A DNA stretch of 7,384 nt, from NCBI GenBank assembly GCA_025937115.1, contig JAICSB010000151.1, positions 1-7,384 on the forward strand. Reading direction: 5' to 3'. A program made the position numbers and the translations under genes. The notes under the pieces are model-generated. The model was not told the DNA's origin, did no database searches, and saw only the letters and a program-made list of their open reading frames with translations. Position 1 is the first letter of the stretch; the number at the start of each line of letters is the position of its first letter. This document shows positions 5,897 to 7,384 of the stretch, one piece after another. This stretch comes from Pseudonocardiaceae bacterium (lineage in GTDB: Bacteria > Actinomycetota > Actinomycetes > Mycobacteriales > Pseudonocardiaceae).

Positions 5897-5901
5897 GCGG
5901 C
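5889..5901 (+). repeat. Small inverted repeat with the stop codon in its loop
   Basis: GCCGC-TAA-GCGGC is a perfect 5-bp palindromic arm pair around the TAA stop of the gene at 5102. No T-run follows (CCTCCTTAAG comes next), so it could be a weak terminator or a chance high-GC palindrome. Confidence 0.35.
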
Positions 5902-6058
5902 CCTCCTTAAGCGCGTTGCGGAAGCAGAGGGCGAGTTGGGGCACGAGGCCACAACCGAGTCCCACGGGCGGCCACGCTAAGTAGGCAACGGCCTCCAGAC
6001 TGCACTAATCGTGTATTGCAGACATGTAGTTGCCACATTGGCAAGGATATTCCGAGAG
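5897..6058. other. Convergent intergenic region without a gene
   Basis: These 162 bases lie between the converging stops of the gene at 5102 and hemH. I see no convincing coding sequence. There is an imperfect hairpin at 5935-5955 (GTTG and GGC arms, one mismatch, 5-base loop) and a perfect 6-bp one at 6030-6044. The last 60 bases or so are clearly richer in A and T than the surrounding genes. A bidirectional termination zone is the simplest reading. Confidence 0.5.
6030..6044 (-). terminator. Candidate terminator hairpin downstream of hemH
   Basis: TTGCCA-CAT-TGGCAA is a perfect 6-bp inverted repeat with a 3-base loop, 14 bases after the hemH stop on the minus strand. It is symmetrical, so it could serve both converging genes. 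No U-tract follows on either strand, so termination is inferred from place and symmetry. Confidence 0.4.
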
Positions 6059-7081
6059 CTACCGCAGCGCGTCACAACAACCTGCCGCGCAGGGCGTGCC
6101 GTTGGTGCCTTGACCGGCTGCCGGGGCCTGGGAGCATCGGCGGGCGGGTGCACCGTGTACCTGCTCGGCGACTAGCTCCACCACCATGTCTGCGAAGCGG
6201 GGGTCGGCGCCCGGGGTGGCGGCGCGCACGAAAGTCATCCCGAGTGTGGCGGCCCGTTGCCGGGCCTCGTGATCGAGGTCCCACACCACCTCGAGGTGGT
6301 CGGAGATGAATCCGATGGGCGCCACCACGACGCCGGGCGCTCCAGCGGCGTGCAGCGCGTCGAGATGGTCGACCACGTCCGGTTCGAGCCAGGGCACTTG
6401 AGGCGGCCCGGAACGCGACTGCCAGACCACGTCGTGGGAGTCCACCCCGGCCGCCGCGGCGACCAGCCGCGCGGCCTCGGTGACCTGCTCGGAGTAGCGG
6501 TGACCACCCTGCGCAGCAAGCCCGGCGGCAGCGTCCGCGGCCAGCGGCACCGAGTGCGCAGTGAACACCACCCGGGCGTCAGCGCCACCCTGGTCACGGG
6601 CGGCGCGGAGCGCGTCGGCGCACGCTGCGATGAACAGCGGATGATCGAAGAACTGCCTCAGCTTGATCAGATCGGGCGCCCCAGGACCGACGGCATGCCG
6701 GGCTCGGGCGATGTCCTCGTGGTACTGCCGACAACCCGAGTACCCGCCCCACGCCGAGGTGGTGAACACCGCTGCGCGGCGTACCCCGTCGGCGGCCATC
6801 GCGGCGACGGTGTCCTCCACCATCGGGTGCCAGTTCCGGTTGCCGAAGTACACCGGCAGGCCAAGCCCAGCGGTGGCGAGCGCCTGCTCTATTGCGATGA
6901 TCAGGGTGCGGTTGCACCGGTTGATCGGTGACACTCCCCCGAAATGCAGGTAGTGCTGCGCTACCTCCGCCAAGCGCTGCGGCGGGACACCCCGGCCGCG
7001 AGTGACGTTCTCCAGGAACGGCCGTACCTCGTCGGGTCCCTCGGGGCCCCCGAAGGACAGCACCAACAGCGCGTCGGTCAA
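6059..7081 (-). CDS. hemH: Ferrochelatase (coproporphyrin ferrochelatase, CpfC/HemH)
   Basis: The 340-residue protein is a full-length actinobacterial ferrochelatase (M. tuberculosis HemZ is 344 by memory). It opens with [20 protein letters not shown] and has [11 protein letters not shown] (23-33), FGGVSPIN (47-54), YFGNRNWHP (78-86), the catalytic-His motif FTAHSVP (His176) and [10 protein letters not shown] (Glu264). The enzyme inserts Fe2+ into the porphyrin; in actinobacteria the known route acts on coproporphyrin III, later decarboxylated to haem. Cys154 and the C-terminal Cys316, Cys331, Cys335 and Cys336 resemble the [2Fe-2S] ligands known from mycobacterial ferrochelatase, but the spacing of the last ones differs from what I recall, so the exact ligands are unsure. 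TTG at 7081, 11 bases after the inhA stop, was chosen because the family starts directly before xDALLxLSFGG; GTG at 7129, overlapping inhA, would add 16 Arg-rich residues. No strong Shine-Dalgarno precedes either. It is probably co-transcribed with inhA. Confidence 0.93.
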   Translation of the reverse strand: MTDALLVLSFGGPEGPDEVRPFLENVTRGRGVPPQRLAEVAQHYLHFGGVSPINRCNRTLIIAIEQALATAGLGLPVYFGNRNWHPMVEDTVAAMAADGVRRAAVFTTSAWGGYSGCRQYHEDIARARHAVGPGAPDLIKLRQFFDHPLFIAACADALRAARDQGGADARVVFTAHSVPLAADAAAGLAAQGGHRYSEQVTEAARLVAAAAGVDSHDVVWQSRSGPPQVPWLEPDVVDHLDALHAAGAPGVVVAPIGFISDHLEVVWDLDHEARQRAATLGMTFVRAATPGADPRFADMVVELVAEQVHGAPARRCSQAPAAGQGTNGTPCAAGCCDALR

Positions 7082-7092
7082 CGCCGAGATGC

Positions 7093-7384
7093 CTAGACGC
7101 CGATGGCGTGGAAGCCGCCGTCGGCCCACACCATCGAGCCGGTGGTGGCAGGTAGCCAGTCGGACAGCAGTGCGCAGACCGTGCGCGCCACCGGGGTCGG
7201 ATCGTCGACGTTCCAGCCCAGCGGAGCGCGACCGTTCCAGGCATTCTCGAACGCGGCGAAGCCGGGGATGGACTTCGCCGCCAAGGTGCGTACCGGGCCG
7301 GCCGCCACCAGGTTGACCCGGACACCGTGCGGTCCGAGGTCACGGGCGAGATAGCGGCACACCGACTCCAGCGCCGACTTCGCC
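7093..7384 (-). CDS. inhA: Partial CDS: C-terminus of NADH-dependent enoyl-ACP reductase (InhA/FabI)
   Basis: The last 96 residues are present and the start lies right of the window. The sequence begins AKSALESV, where the Lys is the catalytic Lys of the short-chain dehydrogenase fold (Lys165 in M. tuberculosis InhA). It continues [35 protein letters not shown] and [11 protein letters not shown], closely following InhA, and ends [10 protein letters not shown]. The enzyme reduces trans-2-enoyl-ACP in the FAS-II cycle that extends acyl chains, including mycolic acid precursors, and is the target of activated isoniazid in mycobacteria. Between RTLA and RAPxGW there are 16 residues here against 26 in M. 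tuberculosis InhA (recalled sequence), so the substrate-binding loop is shorter, which argues against the genus Mycobacterium. It lies just upstream of hemH with an 11-base gap, the usual inhA-hemH order. Confidence 0.93.
   Translation of the reverse strand, partial: AKSALESVCRYLARDLGPHGVRVNLVAAGPVRTLAAKSIPGFAAFENAWNGRAPLGWNVDDPTPVARTVCALLSDWLPATTGSMVWADGGFHAIGV

Overview
The window looks like chromosomal DNA of a high-GC actinobacterium of the mycolic-acid group (Mycobacteriales), probably a Nocardia/Rhodococcus-type relative and not Mycobacterium proper. Three things point that way. The order inhA-hemH, an antiparallel Rv1486c-like gene, and an NfeD-SPFH pair resembles M. tuberculosis Rv1484-Rv1488 (from memory). 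Promoter motifs of the TANNNT type sit so close to start codons that leaderless mRNAs are likely. The enoyl-ACP reductase at the right edge has a substrate loop about 10 residues shorter than mycobacterial InhA.

Left part, plus strand: the C-terminus of a berberine-bridge-type FAD oxidoreductase (2-223), a candidate hairpin terminator, then a two-gene unit (351-2434) of a DedA/TVP38-type membrane protein and an amidase-signature protein joined by an ATGA overlap. The amidase keeps the catalytic Lys and cis-Ser, but the nucleophilic Ser position is Ala (GCG), so it may be a pseudoenzyme.

Middle part, minus strand (5013 down to 2420): a DUF3097 protein with a TOPRIM-like EGKHD motif, a 57-base gap, an NfeD-like membrane protein, and an SPFH/band-7 protein overlapping NfeD by ATGA. 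NfeD and SPFH proteins are standard partners in membrane microdomains. The DUF3097 gene in front may be co-transcribed. The SPFH gene converges on the amidase gene and the two coding ends overlap by 15 bases.

Right part: a gene for a conserved actinobacterial protein of unknown function (5102-5896, plus) runs divergently from DUF3097 and converges on hemH. The 162-base gap before hemH holds no gene but several small inverted repeats. The hemH/cpfC ferrochelatase and the partial inhA at the edge read leftwards as an inhA-hemH operon.

No mobile element, CRISPR array, tRNA or rRNA was seen. The best candidates for new biology are the nucleophile-less amidase coupled to a putative lipid-scramblase-fold membrane protein, and the TOPRIM-like DUF3097 protein linked to the NfeD/SPFH pair.
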